Origin: Fuerstiella sp.
GTDB taxonomy: Bacteria > Planctomycetota > Planctomycetia > Planctomycetales > Planctomycetaceae
Reading direction: 5' to 3'
NCBI GenBank assembly: GCA_022843805.1
Contig: JALHMY010000007.1
Coordinates: forward strand, 62,001-126,000
DNA length: 64,000 nt
Part shown: piece after piece, positions 18,047 to 27,354 of the stretch
How the letters are laid out: every line of letters starts with the position of its first letter
Numbering within the stretch: position 1 is the stretch's first letter
Made by a program: the position numbers and the translations under genes
The notes under the pieces: model-generated
Told to the model about the DNA's origin: nothing
The model's input: the letters and a program-made list of their open reading frames with translations, nothing else
Database searches by the model: none

Positions 18047-18898
18047 TCATTTGGTGCCGTGCAGCAGAGTATGTACGGCGTCAGAGATATTGTCCTGTTT
18101 CATCAGAGTTTCACCTACCAGCACAGCACCAACCCCAGCTTCTTTCAGACGCAAAATATCCTCGTGGCTGCGGATGCCGCTTTCGCTGACCAGAAGAACA
18201 TCAGACGGAATCAGTTTTTTTAAATGAAACGTGTGATCCAGGCTTGTGTGAAACGACCTGAGATCACGATTGTTAATTCCCATGAGCTTTGTGCCTGTGG
18301 CAAGAACTCGATCAACATTCTCGCGATCGTAAAGTTCAATCAGAACATCCATTCCAAGTTCATGGGCATAGTTGTACAGATCCTGAAGTTCATCGTCGGG
18401 CAGGCATTCGGCAATCAGCAGGACACAATCGGCGCCGGCGACGCGAGCTTCTGCGATTTGATACCGATCGATGATAAATTCTTTCCTCATGACAGGAATT
18501 TCGACTGCCTGTCTGATGGCTCGCAAAAAGTCCAGATGACCCTGGAAGTATTTTTCGTCGGTCAGAACGCTGAGGCACGTGGCGCCCGACGCCTGATAGG
18601 TGCAGGCGATCTCAACAGGGGAAAAGTCCGGTCGAATGATTCCGGCTGATGGGGATGCTTTCTTGACTTCTGCAATCAGCCCCGGACGGTTTGCCGCCTG
18701 CAGTGCCTTCAGAAACCCGCGAACCGGGGCGGCCTGACCCAGCTTTGCCAGAATTTCTGCAAATGGTATTCGTGCTCTGGCTGCGGCCACTTCTGACCGT
18801 TTGTGTTCGATGATTTCGTCCAGAATAGTCGACAATGCAGGCACTCCGAGTTCCGTAGAGGGAGTTGCGGATCGTATTGCCGGATTGCCGCGGTTCAA
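18047..18898 (-). CDS. trpC: Indole-3-glycerol phosphate synthase
   Basis: Fourth step of the tryptophan branch: CdRP to indole-3-glycerol phosphate. 283 residues if it starts at TTG 18898 (GGTGGA 6 nt upstream); GTG 18844 would give a protein beginning close to the family's usual 'TILDEI..HKR' start. TIM-barrel motifs: ILDEIIEHKRSEVAAAR, IAEVKKASPSAGIIRPDF (catalytic Lys/Glu loop), VMRKEFIIDRYQI, LIAECL, GINNRDL, VSESGI, GVGAVLVGETLM. Not clustered with other trp genes, as is usual in planctomycetes. The divergent CPBP protease gene begins 216 bp away. Confidence 0.96.
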   Translation of the reverse strand: MNRGNPAIRSATPSTELGVPALSTILDEIIEHKRSEVAAARARIPFAEILAKLGQAAPVRGFLKALQAANRPGLIAEVKKASPSAGIIRPDFSPVEIACTYQASGATCLSVLTDEKYFQGHLDFLRAIRQAVEIPVMRKEFIIDRYQIAEARVAGADCVLLIAECLPDDELQDLYNYAHELGMDVLIELYDRENVDRVLATGTKLMGINNRDLRSFHTSLDHTFHLKKLIPSDVLLVSESGIRSHEDILRLKEAGVGAVLVGETLMKQDNISDAVHTLLHGTK

Positions 18899-19113
18899 GT
18901 TCAGTCCACCATCCGTTTCGGCGACTCACAAAAATTGTCCGCGGCAGGGCATCGAAACGCCGGATTTTTCCGCCTTTCTCCTGTTTCACCAAATACTTCT
19001 CGCAGGCAGAATCTGGTAACATTGGGAGTTGCCCTGTTGGTGTGGATGGGAAATCTGTTCCTGGATTTGTCTGTGTCAGGGCGTGATTTTGACTCGCATG
19101 CCAAAGGCCGATC

Positions 19114-20373
19114 ATGCCGTTTGTTAACCTGACTCAGCTCGCCCAGCTCAATCCTGCTGACATTGAGATTACCGCCGGGCAGGCCATTTCCGTCATTCTG
19201 GTGCTGATGACGATGGGTCTGAGTCTGATCATTAACGTCAAATGGTTTTTTCGCTGGCAGCGCGACGGGCATATGATTCCGGCAGCCAGGCGAGGGCTTC
19301 TGAGAGTGCCTCCCGGGGTGATGGTGGCTGGTCTCGTGCTCGCCTTCCTGATTGTTGCAATGGTCACCGCCAATGCGCTTGTCCCTGCGGACGCTATTCC
19401 TGTGGATGCCATGCCGGTGGATGCGATTCCGGTTGTTGCAGAACCAGTGCCGGTGAATGCCGACGTCGGTGAGCAAACTCCGGAGCCGCCAGCCCCTGAA
19501 TCACCGGACTCCGAGGAATCTGTTGCTGCTGACGCCTCTGATGCCGAAAAGAAACCACAGGCGGATGATGTGAAAGCCGCCAATGATGAGCTTCCTCTGA
19601 GCCAGATTCATGACGCACTGCTTCAGACGATCGTTTTTGACATCGCAATGCTGATCGTCTTTGGCGTGCTCGTGTATGCAGCAAATCAGCATGGGCGAGT
19701 TTTTCCTGATGAGCAGTCTGACGGAAACCGGCCTGACGGAAACCGGCCTGACGCAGGTCATCGTTTTGATGAATTTCCGGGCGAGTCCTTTCGTCAGCCC
19801 GATTTGACTAACCCGGATTTTTCCGACTCGAATTCCTGGGCTGCCCGCGATGCTCTGGTACTTCACGCTTCGCGGAATCCTGACGATGCTGATGTTTTGG
19901 AATCCTGGCGATTTCTGACGGAGTTTCGCTGGGCTGTGGAGGTATTTCTTGCTGCCTACCTTCCGACAACAATTCTCAAACTGCTGGTGATGATTTCACT
20001 GAAGATCATCACCGGCGATGAGCCTGCTTCCCATCCGTTTCTTGAAATGATGGGGCAGGATGTGGAGTGGGGAATTCTGGCAATGATTGTGATACTGGCC
20101 GCCTTCATGGCGCCGGTTGTTGAGGAGCTTTTTTATCGAGTCGTGATTCTGGGAGGGCTGAGTCAGGCCGGACAGCTTAAGGCTGGCCTGATTGTTTCTT
20201 CGGTGGTTTTTTGTTTTGCTCATGGTTTTCCTGATTCGCTGGCCCTGCTGCCGCTGGCCTTTATCCTGGGATACACCTACCTGCGTCGCCGAAGTTATCG
20301 AACCGTGATGATGGTTCACTTTCTGTTTAACGCTTTCAATCTGCTCGTTGCCGGGCTGGCACTGATTCGTTAG
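19114..20373 (+). CDS. CPBP-family intramembrane metalloprotease
   Basis: 419 residues. Several transmembrane segments: about 22-42, 69-89, 170-190, 265-285, then a C-terminal bundle. The C-terminal about 130 residues are the CPBP/Abi (Rce1-like) domain: motif 1 PVVEELFYRVVILGGL (EExxxR), motif 2 FCFAHGF (His) and motif 3 MVHFLFNAFNL (HxxxN), all catalytic positions intact. An acidic, repetitive loop between helices contains VDAMPVDAIPV and the tandem DGNRPDGNRPD, the latter encoded by a 15 bp direct duplication near 19725-19755. Substrate unknown; family members process prenylated or signalling peptides or give immunity to peptides. Start at ATG 19114 without a clear SD. Confidence 0.85.
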   Translation: MPFVNLTQLAQLNPADIEITAGQAISVILVLMTMGLSLIINVKWFFRWQRDGHMIPAARRGLLRVPPGVMVAGLVLAFLIVAMVTANALVPADAIPVDAMPVDAIPVVAEPVPVNADVGEQTPEPPAPESPDSEESVAADASDAEKKPQADDVKAANDELPLSQIHDALLQTIVFDIAMLIVFGVLVYAANQHGRVFPDEQSDGNRPDGNRPDAGHRFDEFPGESFRQPDLTNPDFSDSNSWAARDALVLHASRNPDDADVLESWRFLTEFRWAVEVFLAAYLPTTILKLLVMISLKIITGDEPASHPFLEMMGQDVEWGILAMIVILAAFMAPVVEELFYRVVILGGLSQAGQLKAGLIVSSVVFCFAHGFPDSLALLPLAFILGYTYLRRRSYRTVMMVHFLFNAFNLLVAGLALIR

Positions 20374-20491
20374 GTGAAATTCATCGCGGAACGTGTGCAT
20401 CGGCGCCGTCCGCCCGTTAAAACACGGTTTATGTCCGGTGTTTCTGAACTACCGGTCCGGTTCCCGTTTCTGATGATGAGTATCGTTCATT

Positions 20492-21718
20492 ATGCCTGCC
20501 GCTTTTGCTGCTGTTGAAGATCAGCTTCGCGTGCTCACGCGAGGTGTGGAGAAAATTGTCCCCGGTGATGAACTGGCCAGGAAACTGCAGCACAGCCGGG
20601 ATACCGGAATTCCGCTGCGGGTAAAATATGGGATCGACCCCACGGGGATCGACGTGCATCTGGGGCACACAGTGCCGCTGCGCAAGATCCGACAGTTTCA
20701 GGATCTTGGTCATCAGGCCGTCATCATCATAGGCAATTATACGGCCATGGTGGGGGATCCCAGCGGACGTGATGAAGCTCGCAGCAAGCGACTTACTGAA
20801 GCAGAAGTGGAAGCCAACGCTCGAAACTATCTTGAACAGGTTGGCAAGGTGGTTGACATGAGCCGAGCGGAAGTCCATCGCAACGGTGACTGGTTTGGCC
20901 GCATGTCGTTTGCGGAAGTGCTGAATCTTTGCGGCCGAGTGACAGTTGCTCAGCTGCTGACTCGGGAGGATTTTGCCAAACGCTATCGCGAAGAACGCCC
21001 GATTTTCCTGCACGAATGCCTCTATCCGGTAATGCAGGCCTGGGACAGTGTGGAAATTCGGTCGGATGTGGAACTTGGCGGCACCGAACAGCTCTACAGC
21101 TTCATGCTGGCTCGCGACCTGCAGGCTCAGCAGGGACTGAACCAGCAAATTGGAATGATGTCTCCCATCCTTGTCGGCCTTGACGGCATTCGTCGCATGG
21201 GAAAAAGCCTTGGCAACTACATCGGGATTAGTGAGCATCCCTATGAGATGATGAAAAAGTTCATGCAGTTGCCGGACAATGTGATGAAGATGTATTTTGA
21301 ACTTCTGACAGAAGTTCCACTGGAGCAGGTGGATCAGATTCTTGCCGGGCATCCCAAGGAAGCGAAGGTCAGTCTGGCAAAGAATGTGATTGCCCAGTAT
21401 TACGATGCTGCTCAGGCAGATGAAGCGGCGGCCCGCTGGCAGGGTGAGATTGGCGGAGGAAGTCTGCCGGCTGATATTCCTGATGTTTCACTTCGACACG
21501 ATCAGCTTCAGGACGGAGCCTTGCCGGCCTTCCGGCTGCTGACCGAATTGTCGCTGTGTGCATCCGGCAGTGAAGCTCGCCGACTGATTGCTCAGGGCGG
21601 AGCAAAATTCGGTCCGGAAAAAACTCCGATTGAATCTCAGGATCAGCTGATTTTGGTACACGACGGCTTACTGATCTGGGCGGGTAAGAAAAAGTACTGC
21701 CGCGTCAGACTTGGATAG
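20492..21718 (+). CDS. tyrS: Tyrosyl-tRNA synthetase
   Basis: 408 residues, class I aminoacyl-tRNA synthetase. KYGIDPTGIDVHLGH holds the HIGH-like motif (HLGH, 56-59) and the tyrosine pocket. YPVMQAWDSVEI and ELGGTEQLYSFMLARDLQ are the binding motifs, and the KMSKS loop appears as RMGKS (about 234-238), as in the longer TyrRS subgroup. The C-terminal about 65 residues are an S4 RNA-binding domain (SEARRLIAQGGAKF). Its stop lies inside the SD of the next gene (TAGGAG), so the secreted protein gene that follows is probably translated from the same mRNA. Confidence 0.96.
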   Translation: MPAAFAAVEDQLRVLTRGVEKIVPGDELARKLQHSRDTGIPLRVKYGIDPTGIDVHLGHTVPLRKIRQFQDLGHQAVIIIGNYTAMVGDPSGRDEARSKRLTEAEVEANARNYLEQVGKVVDMSRAEVHRNGDWFGRMSFAEVLNLCGRVTVAQLLTREDFAKRYREERPIFLHECLYPVMQAWDSVEIRSDVELGGTEQLYSFMLARDLQAQQGLNQQIGMMSPILVGLDGIRRMGKSLGNYIGISEHPYEMMKKFMQLPDNVMKMYFELLTEVPLEQVDQILAGHPKEAKVSLAKNVIAQYYDAAQADEAAARWQGEIGGGSLPADIPDVSLRHDQLQDGALPAFRLLTELSLCASGSEARRLIAQGGAKFGPEKTPIESQDQLILVHDGLLIWAGKKKYCRVRLG

Positions 21719-21727
21719 GAGAAGCAT

Positions 21728-23302
21728 ATGAAGCGAGAACTGTTGCTTTCCATCGTGCCTGCGATGGCCATGCTGATGGCAGACGTCTGTGTCGCGGATG
21801 AGCCAACAACGGGACAGAAGGCGGTGACGGTCATTGGTGGTCGTCGCGAGCTGTTCGTGGATTCAGCGCTCATTGAGTCGCTCAAAGGCAGTGCTCAGCA
21901 GAGGCTGCATCATCCGGAGCCTCGTGAAATCGCGATCGAACATGACGCTCCCTGGGAAGGCACGGGATGCGGATACCACAGCGTCTTTCATGACGGTGAA
22001 AAATTCCGCATGTATTATAAGGCCTGGCATCTGGAAGTTGCCAATGGAAAGGTCGGAACGAACTCACATCCTCTTTACTGCTGTTACGCGGAGAGCGAGG
22101 ATGGCATCCACTGGAAAAAACCTGAACTTGGACTGGTTGAATTCCGAGGATCCAAAGCCAACAACATCGTCATGGAGCCAGGGACGATGGGTGATGTCAC
22201 TTCTGATCCTGGTCACCCGGCCGTCTTTATGGATGACAATCCTGCCTGTCCGCCGGATGCCAGATATAAGGCCGTCATTCGTGCTTCGAAACCATTCGGA
22301 TTGCTGGTTTATAAGTCCCCCGATGGTTTGCACTGGTCTCCGCTTCATCCGCAGCCTGTGATTACTGAAGGTGCTTTTGATTCACAGAACCTGGCATTCT
22401 ATGATCCAAACATTGGCGCGTATCGGGCATACTGGAGGTTTTTTACAGCGGGACAGACGGATGCAGCGGGCTGGAAACCGTCGGGCATTCGAGCGATTCG
22501 CACGGCCGTGTCCTCTGATCTGGTCCGCTGGGACGGCTGGAAGGATTTGACCTACGAAGACTCACCGCCCGAGCAGCTGTACACAAACGCTGTCAAGCCC
22601 TACCACCGCGCGCCGCATTTGCTGATTGGTTTTCCGGCACGATATGTTGAGAAGCCCCGGTCAGATTCGTTAAAGGCTCTGCCGGAACCGGAGCATCGGG
22701 AAGCAAGGTCCAAAGCTGCCGAACGTTATGGTACTGCCGTGACGGACAGTCTGTTGATGTCCAGCCGTGACGGTGTGCGTTTTCATCGCTGGAATGAAGC
22801 GTTTCTTCGTCCTGGTGTTGAACGCGAAGGGACATGGAATTACGGCCATCAGTATATTGCATGGCACGTGGTGGAAACGAAATCCGAACTTCCGGATGCC
22901 CCGAATGATCTTTCCCTTTACGCGACGGAGAGCTACTGGACTGGTAAAAGCAGTCTGCTCCGTCGATATACGCTGCGAATGGATGGTTTCGTCTCCGTCA
23001 ATGCTTCTGCCAAAGGTGGAGAAGTGCTGACAAAGCCGATCACTTTCTCTGGCAGCCAGCTTTCGCTGAATTTTTCGACATCGGCTGCAGGAGAGATTCT
23101 GGTGGAGCTCCAGGATGTCGCAGGAAACCCGATTCCCGGTTATAGTATTGCCGACTGTTCGCCCGTCTTCGGTGATTCGATCGATCGTAAGGTGACATGG
23201 AAGGGCGGCGCGGATGTCTCGTCTCTTGTCGGTCAGACTGTCAGACTGCGTTTTGTTCTGCTGGATGCCGATCTGTTTGCTTATCAGTTTACAACCCCAT
23301 GA
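21728..23302 (+). CDS. Secreted five-bladed beta-propeller, glycoside-hydrolase-like protein
   Basis: 524 residues with a signal peptide (KRELLLSIVPAMAMLMADVCVA-D) and a strong SD (AGGAGAAGCAT). The body shows repeated propeller strands of the GH32/43/62-like kind: 'FHDGEKFRMYYKAW', 'CYAESEDGIHWKKPELGLVEF', 'YKSPDGLHWSPL', 'LMSSRDGVRFHRWNEAFLRPG', 'TAVSSDLVRWDGW'. A C-terminal beta-sandwich follows (about 420-524, EILVELQDVAGNPI). Such proteins are abundant in planctomycetes and are thought to act on polysaccharides; catalytic residues could not be assigned. Probably exported to the periplasm. Same operon as tyrS upstream (9 bp) and the DUF1080 gene downstream (24 bp). Confidence 0.78.
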   Translation: MKRELLLSIVPAMAMLMADVCVADEPTTGQKAVTVIGGRRELFVDSALIESLKGSAQQRLHHPEPREIAIEHDAPWEGTGCGYHSVFHDGEKFRMYYKAWHLEVANGKVGTNSHPLYCCYAESEDGIHWKKPELGLVEFRGSKANNIVMEPGTMGDVTSDPGHPAVFMDDNPACPPDARYKAVIRASKPFGLLVYKSPDGLHWSPLHPQPVITEGAFDSQNLAFYDPNIGAYRAYWRFFTAGQTDAAGWKPSGIRAIRTAVSSDLVRWDGWKDLTYEDSPPEQLYTNAVKPYHRAPHLLIGFPARYVEKPRSDSLKALPEPEHREARSKAAERYGTAVTDSLLMSSRDGVRFHRWNEAFLRPGVEREGTWNYGHQYIAWHVVETKSELPDAPNDLSLYATESYWTGKSSLLRRYTLRMDGFVSVNASAKGGEVLTKPITFSGSQLSLNFSTSAAGEILVELQDVAGNPIPGYSIADCSPVFGDSIDRKVTWKGGADVSSLVGQTVRLRFVLLDADLFAYQFTTP

Positions 23303-23326
23303 TCACAACCCGATGAGTCAGGAATT

Positions 23327-24178
23327 ATGAACACATACATGCGGAGTGCTGTTTTGAGATCAGGGCTGCTGACCCTTGCTGTCATGGCAACAGCGGTCAG
23401 CAGCGGTAGCGGTTCCCTTCGAGGTGCGGAACCGGTGACCGCCAAAGTCGATTTGCTGGATGCTATTCGCAATGGCAAGGTGGATTACCACGTTAATCAG
23501 GCCATGGATTTTCATGATGATCCGAAGGACATCTGGAAACTTGAAGGCAATCAGCTGCATGTGAGCGGACGGGGTTACGGTTACGTCGCAACAAAGGACA
23601 ACTATCGGGACTATCATCTGGTTCTGGAATTCAAGTGGGGGCCGAAGACATGGGGCAAACGCGAAAACGCTGCTCGGGATAACGGTATCCTGCTTCATGC
23701 TTATGGGCCGCACGGAGCCTATGGCGACACGTGGATGGCCAGCATTGAAGCACAGATTATTGAGGGTGGTACGGGTGACGTGCTGGTCCTGAGCCCGACA
23801 CTTAAGGACGGGACTGAGCTGAAGACAAGTCTCACCAGTGAGTTCACACTGGATCGTGACAAGGAGAAAATCTGGAAGAAGGGTGAACCTCGTCAGGTCG
23901 TCACAACGGGTCGGATTAACTGGGAAAAGCGCGACGTCGACTGGGCCGACAAAAAGGACTTTCGAGGTCGTGATGATGTCGAGAAGCCTGTGGGTGAATG
24001 GAATCGGCTTGAAGTGATTGCCAAAGGAGACACTCTGCAGTACTTCCTGAATGGAGTCCTGGTCAACGAAGGCTTTGAAGCAAAACCGAGTGAAGGTAAA
24101 GTTCTGCTCCAGACGGAAGGTGCCGAGATGTTTGTTCGTCGATATGAACTCTGGCCACTGGGTCAGTTTAAGGAATAG
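23327..24178 (+). CDS. Secreted DUF1080 protein (3-keto-disaccharide hydrolase-like)
   Basis: 283 residues, AGGA upstream of the ATG. Signal peptide ending near LRGA-E (about residue 35). The rest is a jelly-roll of the DUF1080 family: 'DIWKLEGNQLHVSGRGYGYVATKDNYRDYHLVLEFKW', 'DNGILLHAYGPHGAYGDTWMASIEAQIIEGGTGD', 'GEWNRLEVIAKGDTLQYFLNGVLVNEG'. Some members cleave 3-keto-glycosides formed by sugar dehydrogenases; others only bind carbohydrate. It forms a unit with the preceding propeller protein, suggesting a shared carbohydrate substrate. A rho-independent terminator follows at 24249-24281. Confidence 0.86.
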   Translation: MNTYMRSAVLRSGLLTLAVMATAVSSGSGSLRGAEPVTAKVDLLDAIRNGKVDYHVNQAMDFHDDPKDIWKLEGNQLHVSGRGYGYVATKDNYRDYHLVLEFKWGPKTWGKRENAARDNGILLHAYGPHGAYGDTWMASIEAQIIEGGTGDVLVLSPTLKDGTELKTSLTSEFTLDRDKEKIWKKGEPRQVVTTGRINWEKRDVDWADKKDFRGRDDVEKPVGEWNRLEVIAKGDTLQYFLNGVLVNEGFEAKPSEGKVLLQTEGAEMFVRRYELWPLGQFKE

Positions 24179-24248
24179 AGGCCGTTAGTCGACCGGCCGG
24201 GGACCAGCAGAACTCCGGCATGTCAGCGGTGCGTGTTTTCCGGAAGAT

Positions 24249-24281
24249 CACCGCGGCGTCAGCTGCGGTGAGTCTTTTTTT
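24249..24281 (+). terminator. Rho-independent terminator after the DUF1080 gene
   Basis: 9 bp GC-rich stem with one G-T pair (24249-24257 with 24262-24270), a GTCA loop and a 7-T tail. It ends three bases before ATG 24284, which argues that cstA starts at 24320 instead. Confidence 0.85.
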
Positions 24282-24319
24282 AAATGTTGAATTATTGGAC
24301 TGCGTGGAGATTCCGGCTC

Positions 24320-26122
24320 ATGGAAATGCTGGCCATCGTCGTTGTGTCGGCCGTAATCCTGACGATTGCGTACTTCACCTATGGTCGGCTGTTAAGCCGG
24401 CTGTTTCAGCTGAATGATCGCCTGCCGACTCCTGCTGTCACAATGCGCGACGATGTGGATTATGTCCCATGTCACGCGGCACCGCTGCTGAGCCAGCATT
24501 TCTCTGCCATTGCTGCTGCCGGACCGATCGTTGGTCCGATTCTGGCAGGCCTGACATTTGGCTGGCTGCCTGCCTTGTTATGGATTCTGATCGGTTCGAT
24601 TCTGGTGGGTGGTGTGCACGACCTTTCAGCTCTGGTCGCCTCGATCAGGCATCGGGCATCATCAATTGCTGAAGTCGTTCGAGTGCATATCAGCGGTCGT
24701 GCTTACCTGCTGTTTCTGAGCTTTGTGTGGCTGGCTCTGGTGTATATTGTTGTTGCATTTACTGACGTTACAGCCAGCATGTTTGTGGGGGCGATTGATC
24801 TCGAATCGGGAAAGACGTTTCGATCTGTGACAGATGCCAAAGCAGAATCGGCTGCGGAGAATCTGGTACTTTCCGGAGGAATCGCGACGTCGTCGCTGCT
24901 GTATCTGGTGTTGCCGATGATCATGGGCCTGCTGGTGAGGGCCGGTAAGATCACGATGGAGCGGGCCACATGGATCTTCCTTCCGCTGGTCGCTGTTGCC
25001 ATCTGGATTGGGCAGTATATACCTTTAAACGTCGATGAAATCGTCAGAATCTGGCGTCCAAACCTGACTCCGCAGGAAGCCGCTGTCTGGGCAGTTCGTG
25101 TCTGGGACATTTTTCTTCTGGCGTATTGTGCGCTTGCTTCCGTCGCTCCGATGTGGCTGCTGTTGCAGCCGCGGGGACAACTGGGTGGATATTTCCTGTA
25201 TGCCGCTCTGGGAGCAGGTGCTTTGGGGATCATCCTGGGAGGACAGCCCATTCAGCAGCCCGCATTTAATGGCTGGTCGACAAGCCGTGGGACACTGGCC
25301 CCGTTTTTGTTTATTACGATCGCCTGCGGGGCCTGCTCCGGATTTCATTCACTGATCGCATCAGGAACCACATCAAAGCAGCTGCGAACGGAGAGCGATG
25401 CAAGGCCGATCGGATATGGGGCTATGCTGCTTGAAGCGATGGTGGCAATCGTGTCACTGTGCTGCGTGATGATGCTTCCAAAAGGTTCCGGCCTGCTGAA
25501 GGCTGACCCCAACTTTATCTATGCAAATGGTATTGGAACGTTTCTTGAGACGATTCACATTTCCCGTCATTTGGGTGTTGCCTTTGCCCTCATGGCATTC
25601 AACACATTCGTTTACGACACTCTGGATGTGTGCACTCGGCTTGGCCGGTTCATTCTTCAGGAACTGACAGGATGGCGGACTGGTCCGGGGCGCTGGTTTG
25701 GAACACTACTTACGGCAGGGGTTCCCGTCTTTTTCGTGATGCAGCAGATGAAGGATTCTTCGGGAAATGCTGTGCCCGTATGGAAGGTGTTCTGGAGTTT
25801 GTTTGGTGCAAGCAATCAGTTACTGGCTGCTCTCACACTGCTCGGAGTTACCGTCTGGCTGTGGCGAACACGTAAAGCCATGTGGGTACTGTTTGTTACC
25901 GGACTGCCTGCCGTGTTTATGTACGTGATGAGCTCATGGGCTCTGGTTTCGATTGTCCAGGGCCAGTTTGCCAATGGTGTAACAGGCGATCCGGTGGCCT
26001 GGATTGCCATCGTTCTGATCGTTCTGGCAGCACTGATGTTACTGGAGGGCATTGCTGCACTTTTGCGACAGGACGATCCGCCAGCCAGCGATCTGGTCCC
26101 CGGCCTTATTCGCCAAACGTGA
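24320..26122 (+). CDS. cstA: Carbon starvation protein A (peptide/pyruvate transporter family)
   Basis: 600 residues from ATG 24320 (GGAG 10 nt upstream; the longer start at 24284 abuts a terminator). CstA family, about 15 hydrophobic segments, with N-terminal signature CHAAPLLSQHFSAIAAAGPIVGPILAG, the GGVHD element, GACSGFHSLIASGTTSKQL and the C-terminal FGASNQLLAALTLL. Members import peptides or pyruvate under carbon limitation; E. coli CstA is longer (about 700), so this is the short form. No associated two-component system is nearby. Its last 17 bp overlap the end of the convergent GspE-like gene. Confidence 0.94.
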   Translation: MEMLAIVVVSAVILTIAYFTYGRLLSRLFQLNDRLPTPAVTMRDDVDYVPCHAAPLLSQHFSAIAAAGPIVGPILAGLTFGWLPALLWILIGSILVGGVHDLSALVASIRHRASSIAEVVRVHISGRAYLLFLSFVWLALVYIVVAFTDVTASMFVGAIDLESGKTFRSVTDAKAESAAENLVLSGGIATSSLLYLVLPMIMGLLVRAGKITMERATWIFLPLVAVAIWIGQYIPLNVDEIVRIWRPNLTPQEAAVWAVRVWDIFLLAYCALASVAPMWLLLQPRGQLGGYFLYAALGAGALGIILGGQPIQQPAFNGWSTSRGTLAPFLFITIACGACSGFHSLIASGTTSKQLRTESDARPIGYGAMLLEAMVAIVSLCCVMMLPKGSGLLKADPNFIYANGIGTFLETIHISRHLGVAFALMAFNTFVYDTLDVCTRLGRFILQELTGWRTGPGRWFGTLLTAGVPVFFVMQQMKDSSGNAVPVWKVFWSLFGASNQLLAALTLLGVTVWLWRTRKAMWVLFVTGLPAVFMYVMSSWALVSIVQGQFANGVTGDPVAWIAIVLIVLAALMLLEGIAALLRQDDPPASDLVPGLIRQT

Positions 26123-27350
26123 GCATTGTGTCGTGGAACTGATTGATTGACGTCACCCCGGACAGGACTTTATTACGTATGGCCTGTCCGAGCGTCTGCA
26201 TACCTTCCAGCTGAGCGATTTGACTGAGTTCAGTGGCGGAATCACCTCGCAGAATTCCCTGACGGACTTCCCGGCTGACATCCAGGATTTCATAGATTCC
26301 GGTGCGGCCGGAGTAACCTGTATGGAAATTGCAGTCTGACGGAATTCCTCGTACGAGGTTAACAGATTCAGACTGAGCGGGATCCAGATCCAGCATCCGA
26401 CAGGTGACTTCGTCCGGATGGTAGGTTTCACGTTTCTGATTGCAGACTTTCAGCACCAGTCGCTGCGACATGATACCTCGAAGACAGTCGGCAATAACCA
26501 TACGTGGAACGCCAAAGTTCTGCAGCACATCAATTGCCGCGGTTGTGTTATTGGCATGCAGCGTACTTAGTACCAGGACTCCGGTCAGAGCAGATCGGCA
26601 CGCGATCTGAGCAGTTTCTGCATCACGGATTTCTCCAACCATCATGATATCCGGGTCCTGACGCAGTACACAGCGCAGAGCATCAGCAAAATGAAAGTTG
26701 ATTTTCGGATCGACCTGAATCTGGCAAATATCTTCAACTCGTCGTTCCACCGGGTCTTCGATCGTTACTATGCTCTTCTGAGGATCGTTCAGTTCCCGCA
26801 GAAACGAATAGACGGACGTCGACTTTCCGCAGCCCACAGGGCCAACAACCAGAATAAGTCCATAAGGTGCATGCAGGCAGTTTCTGAGAGTACGGATCTG
26901 ATGTGATTCCAGTCCCAGATCATCAAGTCGCGTAAAGCTGTGTTCGTCCGGCATCAGCCGCAGCACGATTCGTTCGCCGTAAATTGTTGGTCCGCTTCCC
27001 ACGCGAATATCTCTTGGCTGTTTCAGCACAGCGCGGGAAATGTGGCCGTCCTGCGCGAGCCGCCGCTCGGTAATGTCCATACCGGCCATCAGCTTCAGGC
27101 GGGAAATCATTGGAAGTACGGCCGACTGAGGCAGGCGTGCAATTTCGTGGAGCAATCCGTCCACGCGCAGCCGCAGACGAAGGCCATCTGTAGTGGGCTC
27201 TATGTGGATGTCTGTCGCATGCAGCTCGAACGCACGTTCAAGAAGTAGGTCCGCCAGCGGGCCGGGACCGATCACATCCAGCAATTCCGTTAATTCATCC
27301 CTCAACGCTTCATGACGGAAATTGTCTGCAGAACTCTCGGATACGTTCAT
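26106..27350 (-). CDS. GspE/PilB-type secretion ATPase, short form
   Basis: 414 residues from ATG 27350 (GGAG 7 nt upstream; an open frame extends to 27491). It lacks the N-terminal N1E domain of full GspE/PilB (about 550 residues) and begins directly with the N2E-like region (DIHIEPTTDGLRLRLRVDG). Walker A GPVGCGKST (170-178), Asp box TIEDPVE, Walker B DIMMVGEIRDAETAQ and His box STLHANN are all intact, so ATPase activity is expected. The four-cysteine metal motif of GspE is degraded to single cysteines (VCNQKRE, SDCNFHTGYSGRTG). It is 4 bp downstream of the STAS membrane protein gene (same operon); no GspF/GspD or pilin genes are nearby. Confidence 0.88.
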   Translation of the reverse strand: MNVSESSADNFRHEALRDELTELLDVIGPGPLADLLLERAFELHATDIHIEPTTDGLRLRLRVDGLLHEIARLPQSAVLPMISRLKLMAGMDITERRLAQDGHISRAVLKQPRDIRVGSGPTIYGERIVLRLMPDEHSFTRLDDLGLESHQIRTLRNCLHAPYGLILVVGPVGCGKSTSVYSFLRELNDPQKSIVTIEDPVERRVEDICQIQVDPKINFHFADALRCVLRQDPDIMMVGEIRDAETAQIACRSALTGVLVLSTLHANNTTAAIDVLQNFGVPRMVIADCLRGIMSQRLVLKVCNQKRETYHPDEVTCRMLDLDPAQSESVNLVRGIPSDCNFHTGYSGRTGIYEILDVSREVRQGILRGDSATELSQIAQLEGMQTLGQAIRNKVLSGVTSINQFHDTMLTFGE

Positions 27351-27354
27351 CAAC

